64,000 bases of DNA from Rhodococcus sp. 14-1411-2a (GCF_002259485.1 NZ_NPGA01000019.1:186001-250000); one strand, 5' to 3'; positions 1-9,968 are shown, counted from the first letter of the stretch. Notes: generated from the sequence alone by a model not told the origin. Numbers and translations: made by a program.

Positions 1-209
1 TCTCGACGCAGGACCTGTTCGAGACGGCACTGGCAGAGGGTGTGGCCTACATACCCGGGCCGGCGTTGTCGGTGGGTGGGAAGTTCCACGATTCGTTGCG
101 GCTGTGCTTCGCCTCGTCGACGCCCGAACGCATCGACGAGGGAATCAGACGGCTGGCGGCAGCGGTGGACAAGTCGAAGCACCTGCTCGCCTCCGATCCC
201 ACCCGATGA
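1..209 (+). CDS. PLP-dependent aminotransferase, C-terminal end (partial)
   Basis: The first 209 bases, read from base 3, encode the last 68 residues of a protein that begins outside the window. The stretch GVAYIPGPALSVGG followed by LRLCFASSTPERIDEGIRRLA is typical of the C-terminal small domain of fold-type I aminotransferases of the 2-aminoadipate/MocR-like group, where an invariant Arg (here in LRLCFA) binds the substrate carboxylate. The substrate cannot be named from this fragment. The stop codon overlaps the start of the next gene (ATGA), so the two are probably co-translated, which suggests a joint role in amino-acid or peptide catabolism. Confidence 0.75.
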   Translation, partial: STQDLFETALAEGVAYIPGPALSVGGKFHDSLRLCFASSTPERIDEGIRRLAAAVDKSKHLLASDPTR

Positions 210-1402
210 CCGTTTCGACTTCCGAAGGCGCTCTTCTCAGTTCGATCGACGAGCACGAGATCGTCTCTCTGACTGCGGCATTGATCGATGCCGGTGGCGA
301 GAACCCCGGCGACACCGAGGAGAAGACTGCGAAGGTGCTCGCCGAGCACTGTCGCGCACTGGGATTCGACGTTCGGACTGTCGAGGTGGCTCCGGGGCGA
401 CCCAACGTCATCGTGTCCATCGGATCCGACGAGCGGCCGGGAGTGCTGTTCGTCGGCCACTCGGACGTGGTTCCGGCGGGTACGGGCTGGACCACCGATC
501 CGTTCTCCGCGGTCGTTCGAGACGGCCGAATTTTCGGCCGCGGGGCCTGCGACATGAAAGGCGGCCTGGCCGCAGTGGTCGCGGCGATGACCGCAGTGCA
601 TCGCGCCGGTCTCGCGGACGAGTATCCGATGACCTTGGCGTGTCTGGTCGACGAGGAGGACACCGGTCTCGGTATCCGAGCATTCGTCGCCGCGCTTCCG
701 CACCCGAACTACAGCTGCTGCGTGGTGGCAGAGCCGACGGACCTGGTCACCATCGTCGGATGTCGAGGGGCGGCGAACCTGGAGATAGAGGTGCGTGGCC
801 GTTCCGCGCATGCGGGGCAGCCGCGCAACGGGGCCAACGCAATTTCCGCGGCAGCGCGCATCATCGGGATCATCGAGGGCTCCCAGGCCGAATTGGATGC
901 CAACCCCGACCCCGATCTGGGTCCGGCCACGTGGAACGTGGGGACGATAACAGGAGGCACCGGCACATCGATGGTCGCCGATCGCTGCGTGCTCACCGTC
1001 GACCGCCGTCTGGTACCGGGAGAGAGCGCTGCCGGTGTCGTCGGCGACCTGCGATCGCGCATCGAATCGGCCGGCCTGACCGGCGGCGACATCGACGTTC
1101 GCATCGGAATCGCGATGGAGATGCCGGGCTTTCTGACCAGCGTGAACGATGGATTGGTCACCACCGCAGCGCAATCGGTCCTCGACACCGGATCTGCACG
1201 TTCGACTGACATCTGGACCGCATCGTGCGATGGTGGTTTCGTGGCACAGCAGATGGGTATCAAGACCGTCGTGCTCGGTCCGGGGGAGATCGAAAGCCAA
1301 GCACATCGGCCGGACGAGTCCGTCGCCGTGCAGCAATTGACCGACAGCGCAAGGGCGTACGCGTTGATCGCCACCAGAATTGCTGCGCTACCAGCGCTTT
1401 AG
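206..1402 (+). CDS. M20-family metallopeptidase (ArgE/DapE/CPG2 type)
   Basis: This 398-residue protein has the two-zinc M20 architecture. GHSDVVP near residue 84-90 supplies the first zinc His and catalytic Asp. RGACDMKGG near 112-120 supplies the bridging Asp, and DEED near 149-152 the catalytic Glu. A lid domain with SAHAGQP follows. Members deacylate N-acyl amino acids or hydrolyse dipeptides in the cytoplasm; the exact substrate is not evident. The ATG at 206 overlaps the stop of the upstream aminotransferase by four bases, which fixes the start and argues for an amino-acid salvage operon. An MHS-type transporter follows after about 110 bases. Alternatives are acetylornithine deacetylase or succinyl-diaminopimelate desuccinylase. 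Confidence 0.85.
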   Translation: MTVSTSEGALLSSIDEHEIVSLTAALIDAGGENPGDTEEKTAKVLAEHCRALGFDVRTVEVAPGRPNVIVSIGSDERPGVLFVGHSDVVPAGTGWTTDPFSAVVRDGRIFGRGACDMKGGLAAVVAAMTAVHRAGLADEYPMTLACLVDEEDTGLGIRAFVAALPHPNYSCCVVAEPTDLVTIVGCRGAANLEIEVRGRSAHAGQPRNGANAISAAARIIGIIEGSQAELDANPDPDLGPATWNVGTITGGTGTSMVADRCVLTVDRRLVPGESAAGVVGDLRSRIESAGLTGGDIDVRIGIAMEMPGFLTSVNDGLVTTAAQSVLDTGSARSTDIWTASCDGGFVAQQMGIKTVVLGPGEIESQAHRPDESVAVQQLTDSARAYALIATRIAALPAL

Positions 1403-1516
1403 CGTTGCACGAGGGGGTGGGCCGAACCGTATGTTCCGCATCGTCGTAATGTCGAACGCTGCGAAGTACCACACCGACGCTCCACTTTGACCACAAAAGC
1501 GAGAGGTATTTCGACC

Positions 1517-2947
1517 GTGACCGAAAAATCAGGGTCGGCAGCATCGCCGACCGGATATCCCCCGAGCACCGACACTCTGAGCCCGGACGAGACCAAGGTT
1601 CTCCATCGCGCCATCGGCGGATCCGCGCTCGGTAACGCCGTCGAGTGGTTCGACTACGCGGTGTACGGCTACCTGGCCGTGTACATCGCCGCCAACTTCT
1701 TCCCGTCCGAGGACGGGGGAGCAAGCCTGCTCTCCACGTTCGCCGTGCTGGCCGCGTCGTTCATCATTCGCCCCATCGGCGGCATCGTGCTCGGCCCACT
1801 CGGAGACCGCATCGGCCGCCAGAAGGTCTTGGTTCTGACCGTCTCGATGATGACGTTGGCGACGGCGACCATCGGCGTGCTGCCGACATTCGACACCATC
1901 GGCATCGCCGCACCGCTGCTGCTGCTCGTCTGCCGATTGGTGCAGGGCTTCTCCACCGGTGGTGAATACGGCGGCGCAGCTGTGTTCATGGCCGAATACG
2001 CGCCGGACAAGCGCCGCGGATTCTTCGGATCGTTCCTCGAATTCGGCACCCTCGCAGGAACCGTGGGCGGTGCCACGCTGTGCACCCTGCTCAACGTCGC
2101 GCTCGGCGACGAAACGATGGAGGCGTGGGGCTGGCGAATCCCGTTCCTGGTGACTCTGCCGCTCGGCATCGTCGCACTGTGGTTGCGTACCCGGCTCGAG
2201 GATTCTCCCGTGTTCGCCGAGGCCAAGGAAGACGGCGGTACGGTCGAGGAAGGCGCAGGTGGGGCCATGGCCTCGCTCAAGACCACGATGACGTACTGGC
2301 AGCGGATCCTGATCCTGATGGGATTCGTGCTGCTGCTCAACATCGCCTACTACACGGTGCTGACGTTCTTGCCCTCGTATCTCAGCGACACGTTGGGGCA
2401 CAGTACGACTCAGTCCAACTTCACCCTCGTGGCGATCATGATCATCATGATGGCGATCATCAACCCCATCGGTGCGCTGTCCGACCGAGTGGGCCGAAAG
2501 CCGTTGCTGCTGGCGGCCTGCATCGGGTACTTCGTGTTCAGCGTTCCGCTGTTCCTGCTGATCATCAACACCGGACTGATCGGCCAGAGCGTCGGCCTGC
2601 TCGGTCTCGGAGTGTTGCTGGTGATCATGTGCTCCTGTGTGTCGTCGACCCTGCCAGCACTGTTCCCGACTCAGGTGCGTTACGGAGCGTTCGCCATCGG
2701 ATACAACGTCTCGACGGCGCTCTTCGGCGGTACGGCTCCGCTGATCCTGACGTTCCTGATCGACCGAACCGGATCGAACCTGGTTCCGGGTTGGTACATG
2801 ATGATCGCGGCTGCCATCGCCTTCGTGCCGATTCTGCTGATGCCGGAAACCGCAGGCCGCTCGTTGCGCGGAACCCAGTGCCCCGGCGACAACGACGACG
2901 AGGTGGCCGCGTCCGGCGTCGAACTCGTCGGATACAAGAAGAAGTAG
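1517..2947 (+). CDS. MFS transporter, metabolite:H+ symporter (ProP-like) family
   Basis: A polytopic inner-membrane protein of 476 residues with about twelve hydrophobic segments. GNAVEWFDYAVYGYLA near the N terminus, RPIGGIVLGPLGDRIGRQ in the loop between helices 2 and 3, and RLVQGFSTGGEYGGA are hallmarks of the MHS subfamily, which imports osmolytes or organic acids (proline, betaine, citrate, ketoglutarate) with protons. The GTG at 1517 is preferred because GAGAGG lies 11 bases upstream; a TTG at 1487 would add ten residues. The stop overlaps the start of the dehydrogenase by one base. The substrate is unknown; neighbours suggest a carboxylic or amino acid. Confidence 0.85.
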   Translation: MTEKSGSAASPTGYPPSTDTLSPDETKVLHRAIGGSALGNAVEWFDYAVYGYLAVYIAANFFPSEDGGASLLSTFAVLAASFIIRPIGGIVLGPLGDRIGRQKVLVLTVSMMTLATATIGVLPTFDTIGIAAPLLLLVCRLVQGFSTGGEYGGAAVFMAEYAPDKRRGFFGSFLEFGTLAGTVGGATLCTLLNVALGDETMEAWGWRIPFLVTLPLGIVALWLRTRLEDSPVFAEAKEDGGTVEEGAGGAMASLKTTMTYWQRILILMGFVLLLNIAYYTVLTFLPSYLSDTLGHSTTQSNFTLVAIMIIMMAIINPIGALSDRVGRKPLLLAACIGYFVFSVPLFLLIINTGLIGQSVGLLGLGVLLVIMCSCVSSTLPALFPTQVRYGAFAIGYNVSTALFGGTAPLILTFLIDRTGSNLVPGWYMMIAAAIAFVPILLMPETAGRSLRGTQCPGDNDDEVAASGVELVGYKKK

Positions 2948-3903
2948 TGGCACCTGTTCTCGTCGTTCTGCACGCCGGCGACCTTCCCGACGGTCTCGAC
3001 TCCGTCGAGGAGGTCGCCGACGTCCGGTACGCCACCGCCGACACCCTCGGTGATGCGGTCGACGGGGCCGACGCGCTGCTGCTGTGGGACTTCTTCTCTC
3101 CCGCAGTCCGATCCGCGTGGCCCCGCTGCGGCTCGCTGAAATGGATACACATCGCCGCGGCAGGCGTCGACTCGTTGATGTTCGACGAGTTGGTCGATTC
3201 CGATGTGATCGTGACCAATTCGCGGGGCGTATTCGATCGGCCGATCGCGGAGTTCGTGCTGGCGCAGATCCTCGCGTTCGCCAAGGACTCCGAACGTTCT
3301 CGCGCACTGCAGCAATCGAAGGTCTGGCAGCATCGCGAGACCGAACGAATCGACGGTGCCCACGCGATGATCGTGGGAACAGGAGCGATCGGTCGGGCCA
3401 TCGCCACCATGCTCACTGCAGTGGGGATGTCGGTCTCGGGCGTGGGGCGAACACAGCGAGAGGGTGATCGCGATTTCGGAACCGTGTACGCCAGCGGCGA
3501 TTTGGGTTCCGTGGCAGCCCGAGCCGACTATCTGGTGCTCGTCGCGCCACTCACCGAACAGACGAGGGGAATGGTCGACGACGCGGTGTTGGCCGCGATG
3601 AAGCCCGGATCCCGGGTGATCAACGTCGGCCGTGGGGAGTTGCTCGATACCGATGCACTGCTGGCACACCTTGGCACCGGGCACATCGCGGGGGCCGCAC
3701 TCGATGTGTTCGACACCGAGCCGCTCTCGGCCGACCACCCGTTGTGGACGGCCGAGAACGTCATCATCACCCCGCACATGAGCGGTGATGCCTCGGGGTG
3801 GAAGCAGCGGCTCGCGGAGTTGTTCGTGGACAACGCGCTTCGGCATTTTCGAGGCGAACCGCTGCGCAACGTGGTGGACAAGAAGCTCGGGTTCGTGGTG
3901 TGA
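2947..3903 (+). CDS. D-isomer-specific 2-hydroxyacid dehydrogenase
   Basis: The protein is 318 residues, normal for this NAD(P)-dependent family. The Rossmann motif GTGAIG is at about 144-149. The catalytic Arg is in NVGRGELLD (about 229), the Glu in FDTEPL (about 258), and the His in TPHMSG (about 277), so the catalytic set is complete. The GTG start overlaps the last base of the transporter stop (TAGTG), which implies coupling. It reduces a 2-keto acid or oxidises a D-2-hydroxy acid in the cytosol. It is too short to be a housekeeping SerA with an ACT domain, so a glyoxylate/hydroxypyruvate reductase-like role for an acid brought in by the transporter is plausible but unproven. Confidence 0.85.
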   Translation: MAPVLVVLHAGDLPDGLDSVEEVADVRYATADTLGDAVDGADALLLWDFFSPAVRSAWPRCGSLKWIHIAAAGVDSLMFDELVDSDVIVTNSRGVFDRPIAEFVLAQILAFAKDSERSRALQQSKVWQHRETERIDGAHAMIVGTGAIGRAIATMLTAVGMSVSGVGRTQREGDRDFGTVYASGDLGSVAARADYLVLVAPLTEQTRGMVDDAVLAAMKPGSRVINVGRGELLDTDALLAHLGTGHIAGAALDVFDTEPLSADHPLWTAENVIITPHMSGDASGWKQRLAELFVDNALRHFRGEPLRNVVDKKLGFVV

Positions 3904-3907
3904 GCCC

Positions 3908-5026
3908 TCAGTAGGCCCGCTCGTACTGCGGTGCCACGGCCGGGAGCATCTCGACGCCGAGTTCGCGAGCTGCGCGCCGCGGCCAGTACGGATCACGCAG
4001 CAGTTCGCGTGCCAGCAGTACAGCCGTTGCCTCGCCCAGCGAGACGATGTCCTCGGCCTGCTTGGGTTCGGTGATCATGCCGACCGCAGCGGCCGGCATC
4101 GTGGTCTCGTTCTGGATTCGCCGCGCGAACGGAACCTGGTAACCGGGACCGACCGGGATCGTGGCGTGCACGTTGCCTCCGGTGGAGGTGTCGACCAGAT
4201 CCACCCCGTGCTCGGTGAGTATCTGCGACAACGCGACAGTCTGATCCGACGTCCAGCTCGGGGCCTCCAATTCGGCTGCATGCTCGCTGTTCTCGGGCTC
4301 GTCGAGCCAGTCCGTGGCCGACAGCCGGACGAACAGCGGCAGCTCCTCGGGCCACACCTCACGCACGGCGTCGACGACCTCGATCAGCAGGCGCGTGCGG
4401 CCCGCGAAATCTCCGCCGTACGAGTCGGTACGGGTGTTGCTGACGGGAGACAGGAACTGGTGCAGCAGGTATCCGTGCGCCCCGTGCACCTCGGCCACCT
4501 GGAAACCCGCCTTCAGTGCACGCTGGGCGGCAGTGCGGAAGTCGTCGACGATCTTCGTGATGTCCTCGGTCGTCGCCTCCCGCGGGCTCGCGTAGTCACC
4601 GAACGCAACCTCGCTGGGGCCGACGGTTTCCCAACTTCGGGGGTCCTCGGCCGGCAAGGACTTGCCACCCACCCAGGGAGCATCGGTCGACGCCTTGCGC
4701 CCCGCGTGTGCGAGCTGAATGCCCGGGACGGTTCCGAAGGACGAGATCTCGGCGACGATTTTTGCCAATGCATCGGCCTGGGTGTCGTTCCAGATGCCCA
4801 GGTCCGACGGGCTGATGCGCCCCTCGGGGCTCACGGCGGCGGCTTCGGTGATGATCAGACCGGCACCGCCGATCGCCCGGCTCACCAGGTGGGTGCGGTG
4901 CCAGTCGCCCGCGACGCCGACGTTGTCACCCGCCTCGTCGGCCGAGTACTGGCACATCGGTGCCATCCACACCCGGTTCGGGAAGGTGACGTTGCGCAGG
5001 GTCAGGGGCTCGAACAGCACACTCAC
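3908..5026 (-). CDS. NADH:flavin oxidoreductase, old yellow enzyme (YqjM-like)
   Basis: An FMN-dependent TIM-barrel ene-reductase of 372 residues. MAPMCQYSA near the N terminus carries the Cys that tunes FMN in the YqjM class. QLAHAGRKAS, VHGAHGYLLHQFLSP with the substrate-binding His residues, and YGGDFAGRTRL are standard family motifs. It reduces activated C=C bonds with NAD(P)H; the physiological substrate is unknown. The GTG at 5026 is chosen because GGAGG lies eight bases before it; upstream codons in frame lack such support. It faces the dehydrogenase convergently with only four bases between the stops, and it is divergent from proA. Confidence 0.88.
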   Translation of the reverse strand: MSVLFEPLTLRNVTFPNRVWMAPMCQYSADEAGDNVGVAGDWHRTHLVSRAIGGAGLIITEAAAVSPEGRISPSDLGIWNDTQADALAKIVAEISSFGTVPGIQLAHAGRKASTDAPWVGGKSLPAEDPRSWETVGPSEVAFGDYASPREATTEDITKIVDDFRTAAQRALKAGFQVAEVHGAHGYLLHQFLSPVSNTRTDSYGGDFAGRTRLLIEVVDAVREVWPEELPLFVRLSATDWLDEPENSEHAAELEAPSWTSDQTVALSQILTEHGVDLVDTSTGGNVHATIPVGPGYQVPFARRIQNETTMPAAAVGMITEPKQAEDIVSLGEATAVLLARELLRDPYWPRRAARELGVEMLPAVAPQYERAY

Positions 5027-5126
5027 GAGGGGTTCCTCCGGTCTTCGGGCAGCGCCGACGTTCGGTCGACGATCTTCACGCTGTGCTGCAACGACGCGGC
5101 GATGCAGCTTCATTCCCGGCCCCTAT

Positions 5127-5132
5127 TAGTGT
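5127..5132 (+). promoter_or_regulatory. Predicted -10 element of proA (TAGTGT)
   Basis: TAGTGT ends seven bases before the ATG at 5140 and no Shine-Dalgarno sequence is present. This is the geometry of a leaderless actinobacterial transcript that starts on the initiation codon. Confidence 0.5.
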
Positions 5133-5139
5133 GTAGTTC

Positions 5140-6417
5140 ATGACAGCTTCCGTCTCGGCCGAACCGGTGACCAGCACTGCCGACGAGCGAGAGAACGTGC
5201 ACGCCGCAGCACGCCGAGCGCGCTCCGCATCGCGGGCGCTCGCGCTGCTGACGACCGCAGAGAAGGACGCGGTGCTGCACGCTGCGGCAGATGCCGTCGT
5301 AGCTGCCTCGGAGTCGGTACTCGCCGCGAACGCAGTCGACATCGAGAACGCGCGAGCGGCCGGTACCGACGAGGGTCTGCTCGACCGGCTGCGGCTGACC
5401 GCGTCGCGCATCGACGGCATCGCGGCGGGACTGCGTCAGGTGGCCGGGTTGCCGGATCCGATCGGTGAGATCATCCGCGGTTCGACGCTGCCCAACGGGC
5501 TGGAGATTCGTCAGCTGAGAGTTCCCCTCGGTGTGGTGGGGATGGTCTACGAGGCCCGGCCCAACGTCACCGTCGACGCGTTCGGCCTCGCGTTCAAATC
5601 CGGCAACGCGGTGCTGCTCCGCGGTTCGTCGTCGGCGGCGCAGTCCAATGCGGCGTTGGTCGAGGCACTGCAGGGAGCGTTGCGCGGTCACGGTCTGCCC
5701 GAGGCCGCGGTGCAACTTCTGGGAAGCGCCGATCGTGCCACGGTCACGCACCTCATTCAGGCTCGCGGCTTGGTCGACGTGGTGATTCCGCGTGGTGGAG
5801 CCGGTCTGATCGCGGCGGTCGTGCGCGACGCCACGGTTCCGACCATCGAGACCGGCGTCGGAAACTGCCATGTCTACATCCATGCCTCTGCCGATCCGGA
5901 GACGGCCGAGAAGATCGTGCTCAACGCCAAGACTCGGCGAGTCAGCGTCTGCAACGCCGCCGAGACAGTGTTGATCGATGCCGCGATCGCCGAGACCATG
6001 GTTCCGCGCTTGCTCCAGGCCTTCCAGATGCACAGCGTCACGGTGCACGGGGATCTGCCCGGGCTCGTGCCCGCGCACGACGAGGACTGGTCGCAGGAGT
6101 ACCTCTCACTCGACATCGCGCTGAAGGTGGTGGGCGGTATCGACGAGGCGATCGACCACATCGACCGATACGGCACCGGCCACACCGAGGCGATCGTCGC
6201 TGCCGACATCGGTGCCGCGCGCGAGTTCACCCAGCGGGTCGACGCGGCGGCGGTGATGGTCAACGCCTCCACGGCGTTCACCGACGGCGAGCAGTTCGGC
6301 TTCGGGGCCGAGATCGGCATCTCGACTCAGAAGCTGCACGCGCGTGGACCCATGGGATTGCCCGAATTGACCTCGACCAAGTGGACCGTGTGGGGCGACG
6401 GACACGTCCGAGACTGA
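5140..6417 (+). CDS. proA: Glutamate-5-semialdehyde (gamma-glutamyl phosphate) reductase
   Basis: ProA reduces gamma-glutamyl phosphate to glutamate-5-semialdehyde with NADPH, the second step of proline synthesis. The 425-residue length is normal. The catalytic Cys is in [21 protein letters not shown] and [12 protein letters not shown] lie in the cofactor-binding part, and the C-terminal [17 protein letters not shown] block is characteristic. The ATG at 5140 has a -10-like TAGTGT seven bases before it, so the mRNA is probably leaderless. proB is not adjacent. The gene lies directly upstream of a MoxR ATPase, an arrangement shared with mycobacteria. Confidence 0.97.
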   Translation: MTASVSAEPVTSTADERENVHAAARRARSASRALALLTTAEKDAVLHAAADAVVAASESVLAANAVDIENARAAGTDEGLLDRLRLTASRIDGIAAGLRQVAGLPDPIGEIIRGSTLPNGLEIRQLRVPLGVVGMVYEARPNVTVDAFGLAFKSGNAVLLRGSSSAAQSNAALVEALQGALRGHGLPEAAVQLLGSADRATVTHLIQARGLVDVVIPRGGAGLIAAVVRDATVPTIETGVGNCHVYIHASADPETAEKIVLNAKTRRVSVCNAAETVLIDAAIAETMVPRLLQAFQMHSVTVHGDLPGLVPAHDEDWSQEYLSLDIALKVVGGIDEAIDHIDRYGTGHTEAIVAADIGAAREFTQRVDAAAVMVNASTAFTDGEQFGFGAEIGISTQKLHARGPMGLPELTSTKWTVWGDGHVRD

Positions 6418-6462
6418 CAACCCTCGAAGTACCGGCCAGACCCGATCATCAGGAGCTGTGAC

Positions 6463-7344
6463 ATGGATCGTGCCCTACCGACGACACCCCCGCTGTTCGC
6501 CAGCGTGGACGACGTCCAGAGGCGCCTGGCCGAGACGGGCTATCTGGCCGACAAGGCCACTGCCACCTCGGTGTTTCTCGCCGATCGCCTCGGCAAACCG
6601 CTGCTGATCGAAGGTCCGGCGGGGGTCGGCAAGACCGAACTGGCCCGTGCCGTCGCGCAGACGACCGGGGCCGAACTGGTGCGGCTGCAGTGCTACGAGG
6701 GTGTCGACGAGGCTCGCGCGCTGTACGAGTGGAACCACGCCAAGCAGATTCTGCGCATCCAGTCCGGTACCGCTGCCGACTGGGACTCGACCAAGCTGGA
6801 CGTGTTCTCCGAGGAGTTCCTGCTTGCACGCCCGCTTCTGCAGGCCATTCGCCGGACCGATCCCACGGTTCTGCTCATCGACGAGACCGACAAGGCCGAC
6901 GTCGAGATCGAAGGACTGCTGCTCGAGGTACTGAGCGACTTCGCGATCACCATTCCCGAACTCGGCACGATCGTGGCCGAGCGAACGCCGTTCGTGGTGC
7001 TCACCTCGAACGCCACTCGTGAACTGTCCGAGGCCCTCAAGCGTCGGTGCCTGTTCCTGCACCTGGACTTCCCGGACACCGACCTCGAGCGTCGGATTCT
7101 GGCCAGCAGGGTTCCCGACCTACCCGAGGCGATCGCCGAGCAGATGATCAAGACCGTGCGGGTTCTGCGCGCGATGCAGCTCAAGAAGTTGCCCTCGGTG
7201 GCCGAGACCATCGACTGGGGACGCACACTGTTGGCGCTCGGTATGGACACCCTCGACGACGATGCGGTTCGCTCCACACTCGGTGTGGTGCTCAAGCATC
7301 AGTCGGACCAGGTTCGCGCGGCAGCCGAACTCCGGCTCAACTGA
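6463..7344 (+). CDS. MoxR-family AAA+ ATPase
   Basis: A 293-residue AAA+ protein with Walker A GPAGVGKT near residues 47-54, Walker B LLIDETDKAD near 139-148, and sensor-1 LTSNATRELSEALKRR near 186-201. MoxR/CbbQ proteins form hexameric rings that remodel or activate partner enzymes, and they are usually encoded beside a VWA protein, as here: the partner starts one base after this stop. AGGAG lies six bases before the ATG. The client enzyme is not in the window; in other actinobacteria the homologous pair also sits alone next to proA, so no target can be inferred. Confidence 0.9.
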   Translation: MDRALPTTPPLFASVDDVQRRLAETGYLADKATATSVFLADRLGKPLLIEGPAGVGKTELARAVAQTTGAELVRLQCYEGVDEARALYEWNHAKQILRIQSGTAADWDSTKLDVFSEEFLLARPLLQAIRRTDPTVLLIDETDKADVEIEGLLLEVLSDFAITIPELGTIVAERTPFVVLTSNATRELSEALKRRCLFLHLDFPDTDLERRILASRVPDLPEAIAEQMIKTVRVLRAMQLKKLPSVAETIDWGRTLLALGMDTLDDDAVRSTLGVVLKHQSDQVRAAAELRLN

Positions 7345-7345
7345 C

Positions 7346-8761
7346 ATGCAGGCCCCACACGGAATTCCCGGTCACCTCGTCGGTTTCGTCGACGCACTGC
7401 GTCGGCGTGGAATTTCGGTCGGGCCGTCGGAGACGGTCGATGCCGGACGCGTCCTGTCGGTTCTCGATCTGCTCGATCGGGAGGCCGTGCGCGAGGGTCT
7501 GGCCTGTGCACTGCTGCGCCGTCCGACGCATCGCGGAGTGTTCGACGCCCTGTTCGACCTGTGGTTTCCGGTGGCATCGGGCACCAGGGACTCGGGGCAG
7601 ATCGATACCGCGCTGCCCCGCACCGATGCCGGCGACGTCGACATCGATGCCCTCCGCGAGCTGTTGGTCGATCTGCTCTCGGACGATTCGGCCGAGGCCG
7701 CCGAGCTGACCCAGATGCTGGCGGCGCAGATGGTCGAGGAACTCGGACAGTACAAGTCCTCGAACGGGCCGTCGTTCTCGGCATATCAGGCGCTACGCGA
7801 CGTTGCGCCGGAAACGTTGCTGCGCAAGATTCTCGACGGATTGCTCGGGCGCAGCGACGACGCACCCGATCGCCCCACCGACGACTACGAGTCCGAGGTT
7901 GCCAAACGCACTGCAGCGCAACGCATCGCAGACCTGCGCAAGATGATCGAGAGCGAGACGAGGCGTCGCTCGGCAGAAAAGCTGGGCCGTGAGCGAGTGG
8001 CGAGCTACGGGGTACCCAAGCTCGCGGAGGAAGTCGATTTCCTGCGGGCCTCGGATACGGAGATGGCGGCGCTGCGACGCAACGTCACCCCTCTCGCCCG
8101 GTTGTTGGCATCGCGACTTGCGGTGCGGCGCAGCCGAAGCAGGCACGGCTCGATCGATCTGCGGCGTACGCTGCGCAAGTCGATGTCCACCGGCGGTATT
8201 CCGATCGACCTGGTCGAGCGCAAGCCGCGGCGAGCGCGCCCCGAACTGGTTGTGTTGTGCGATGTCTCGGGCTCGGTGGCAGGATTCAGTAATTTCACGC
8301 TGCTGTTGGTGCATGCACTGCGAGAGCAGTTCTCGCGCGTGCGCATCTTCGCATTCATCGACTCCACCGACGAGGTGACGCGATTCTTCGATTCCGGTGC
8401 CGACCTCGGAGCCGCCATGAGTCGCATCGTTCGCGAGTCCGATCTGGTGACGTACGACGGCCACTCGGACTACGGCCATGCACTGACGACATTCGACGAG
8501 AAGTACGCGCACGCGGTCACCAGTCGCAGCTCGGTGCTGATTCTCGGGGACGCCCGCACCAACTACCGCGAACCGAAGCTGCCGGCGTTGGCGCACATCG
8601 TGTCGGTGGCCAAGCATGCGTACTGGCTCAATCCCGAACCGAAATCGCAGTGGGGTTCCGGCGATTCGGCTGCCAAGGTGTACTCAGACGTGATCGCGAT
8701 GCACGAGTGCCGATCGGCTCAGCAGCTCGCCACCGTGGTCTCGCGTTTGCTGCCGGTGTGA
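7346..8761 (+). CDS. VWA-domain protein (CoxE-like), partner of MoxR ATPase
   Basis: The 471-residue product ends in a von Willebrand A domain with the metal-ion adhesion motif DVSGSVAGF near residue 308. About 300 residues of mostly helical, charged sequence precede it. Proteins of this group act with MoxR ATPases as adaptors that recruit a client enzyme; the CoxE name comes from carbon-monoxide dehydrogenase maturation, but no such enzyme is nearby. The ATG at 7346 follows the MoxR stop by one base, so the two are almost certainly produced together in the cytoplasm. Confidence 0.87.
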   Translation: MQAPHGIPGHLVGFVDALRRRGISVGPSETVDAGRVLSVLDLLDREAVREGLACALLRRPTHRGVFDALFDLWFPVASGTRDSGQIDTALPRTDAGDVDIDALRELLVDLLSDDSAEAAELTQMLAAQMVEELGQYKSSNGPSFSAYQALRDVAPETLLRKILDGLLGRSDDAPDRPTDDYESEVAKRTAAQRIADLRKMIESETRRRSAEKLGRERVASYGVPKLAEEVDFLRASDTEMAALRRNVTPLARLLASRLAVRRSRSRHGSIDLRRTLRKSMSTGGIPIDLVERKPRRARPELVVLCDVSGSVAGFSNFTLLLVHALREQFSRVRIFAFIDSTDEVTRFFDSGADLGAAMSRIVRESDLVTYDGHSDYGHALTTFDEKYAHAVTSRSSVLILGDARTNYREPKLPALAHIVSVAKHAYWLNPEPKSQWGSGDSAAKVYSDVIAMHECRSAQQLATVVSRLLPV

Positions 8762-8791
8762 GGCGTGTGACGGCAGGCGGCACCCCGGCCG

Positions 8792-8797
8792 TAGAAT
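8792..8797 (+). promoter_or_regulatory. Predicted -10 element of nadD (TAGAAT)
   Basis: TAGAAT ends eight bases before the GTG at 8806. The gap contains no Shine-Dalgarno sequence, so a leaderless transcript is likely, and the element supports that start codon. It opens the operon nadD-rsfS-gpgP-octT-degV. Confidence 0.5.
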
Positions 8798-8805
8798 CGG
8801 CTGTT

Positions 8806-9582
8806 GTGCAGCGCGAATTCGACCCCGGCGACGACACCGGTAGGCAGTCCGTCCGCCGTTTGGGCGTGATGGGCGGCACCTTCGACCCGATTCACCACGG
8901 GCACCTCGTCGCGGCCAGCGAAGTGGCGAACAAGTTCCGTCTGGACGAGGTCATCTTCGTCCCCACCGGAAACCCGTGGCAGAAGGAAGGCAAGACGGTC
9001 AGCCCGGCAGAGGATCGCTACCTGATGACGGTCATCGCGACCGCGTCCAATCCGCGTTTCTCGGTCAGTCGGGTGGACGTCGATCGGGAGAAGTCGACCT
9101 ACACCGTCGACACCCTGCGCGATCTGCGGTCGCAGCATCCCAACGCCGAGCTGTACTTCATCACCGGGGCGGATGCGCTCGAGTCGATACTCACGTGGCA
9201 GAACTGGGAGGAGTTGTTCGAGCTCGCCAAGTTCGTCGGTGTCTCGCGTCCCGGGTTCGAGCTCGGCGTCGAACATCTCGCCAATCACCTTCGGTCGTTG
9301 CCCGCGGACACTCTCACATTGATGGAAATCCCTGCACTCGCGATATCGTCGACGGACTGTCGACTTCGAGCCGGTGAGAATCGGCCCGTCTGGTACCTGG
9401 TACCGGACGGCGTCGTGCAATACATCTCGAAGAGGAATCTCTACAGACCACGAGGCGCTCAGCGTCTCGACGGATCCGTCACCATGTCGGAACCAGCGCC
9501 CCAGAAGAAGCAACCGGCAGGGTCGGTCACCAGCGCAATGACCGCGAACCCGAGCCATACGAGTGGGAGTACACCGAAGTGA
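8806..9582 (+). CDS. nadD: Nicotinate-nucleotide adenylyltransferase
   Basis: NadD adenylates nicotinate mononucleotide to deamido-NAD. The nucleotidyltransferase signature [12 protein letters not shown] follows about 20 residues of N-terminal extension, and [11 protein letters not shown] near the C-terminal third matches the ISSTxxR motif. The GTG at 8806 is favoured by a -10 element eight bases upstream; GTG 8767 and ATG 8869 are alternatives. After YISKRNLY the protein continues for about 45 low-complexity residues (Ser, Thr, Pro, Gln, Lys) not needed by the fold. The end overlaps rsfS by four bases (GTGA), so the tail may partly reflect the joined reading frames. Total length is 258 residues against about 210 in compact homologues. 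Confidence 0.95.
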   Translation: MQREFDPGDDTGRQSVRRLGVMGGTFDPIHHGHLVAASEVANKFRLDEVIFVPTGNPWQKEGKTVSPAEDRYLMTVIATASNPRFSVSRVDVDREKSTYTVDTLRDLRSQHPNAELYFITGADALESILTWQNWEELFELAKFVGVSRPGFELGVEHLANHLRSLPADTLTLMEIPALAISSTDCRLRAGENRPVWYLVPDGVVQYISKRNLYRPRGAQRLDGSVTMSEPAPQKKQPAGSVTSAMTANPSHTSGSTPK

Positions 9583-9968
9583 CTGCAACAGCCGAAGCCG
9601 CCGAAATGGCGCGTATCGCCGCGCTCGCAGCCGACGACAAACTGGCCGGCGACGTGGTGATTCTCGACGTCTCCGATCAGCTCTACATCACCGATTGCTT
9701 CGTCATCGCCTCGGCACCGAACGAGCGTCAGGTCAACGCGATCGTGGAGAACATCGAGGATCAGCTCCGTGAGGCCGGACACAAGCCGGTCCGTCGCGAG
9801 GGCACCAGGGAGGGCCGTTGGGCACTGCTGGACTACTCCGACATCGTCGTGCACGTCCAGCACAACGAAGAGCGCAACTTCTACGCGCTCGAGCGGTTGT
9901 GGAAGGACTGCCCGACGATCGAGGTTCCCGGTCTCGGACAGCATCCGGCTCCGGAATCGGAGCAATGA
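9579..9968 (+). CDS. rsfS: Ribosome silencing factor RsfS (Iojap family)
   Basis: RsfS binds ribosomal protein uL14 on the large subunit and blocks subunit joining when nutrients are scarce. The 129-residue length is normal. [23 protein letters not shown] and [30 protein letters not shown] are the family core, read here in two blocks. The GTG start overlaps the nadD stop (GTGA), the usual nadD-rsfS linkage of Gram-positive bacteria, and the stop overlaps gpgP (ATGA). Confidence 0.95.
   Translation: MTATAEAAEMARIAALAADDKLAGDVVILDVSDQLYITDCFVIASAPNERQVNAIVENIEDQLREAGHKPVRREGTREGRWALLDYSDIVVHVQHNEERNFYALERLWKDCPTIEVPGLGQHPAPESEQ

Noticed and set aside
3785..5143. 452-codon plus-strand frame opposite the ene-reductase
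   Set aside because: It shadows the OYE gene, which has all expected motifs and a good ribosome-binding site.
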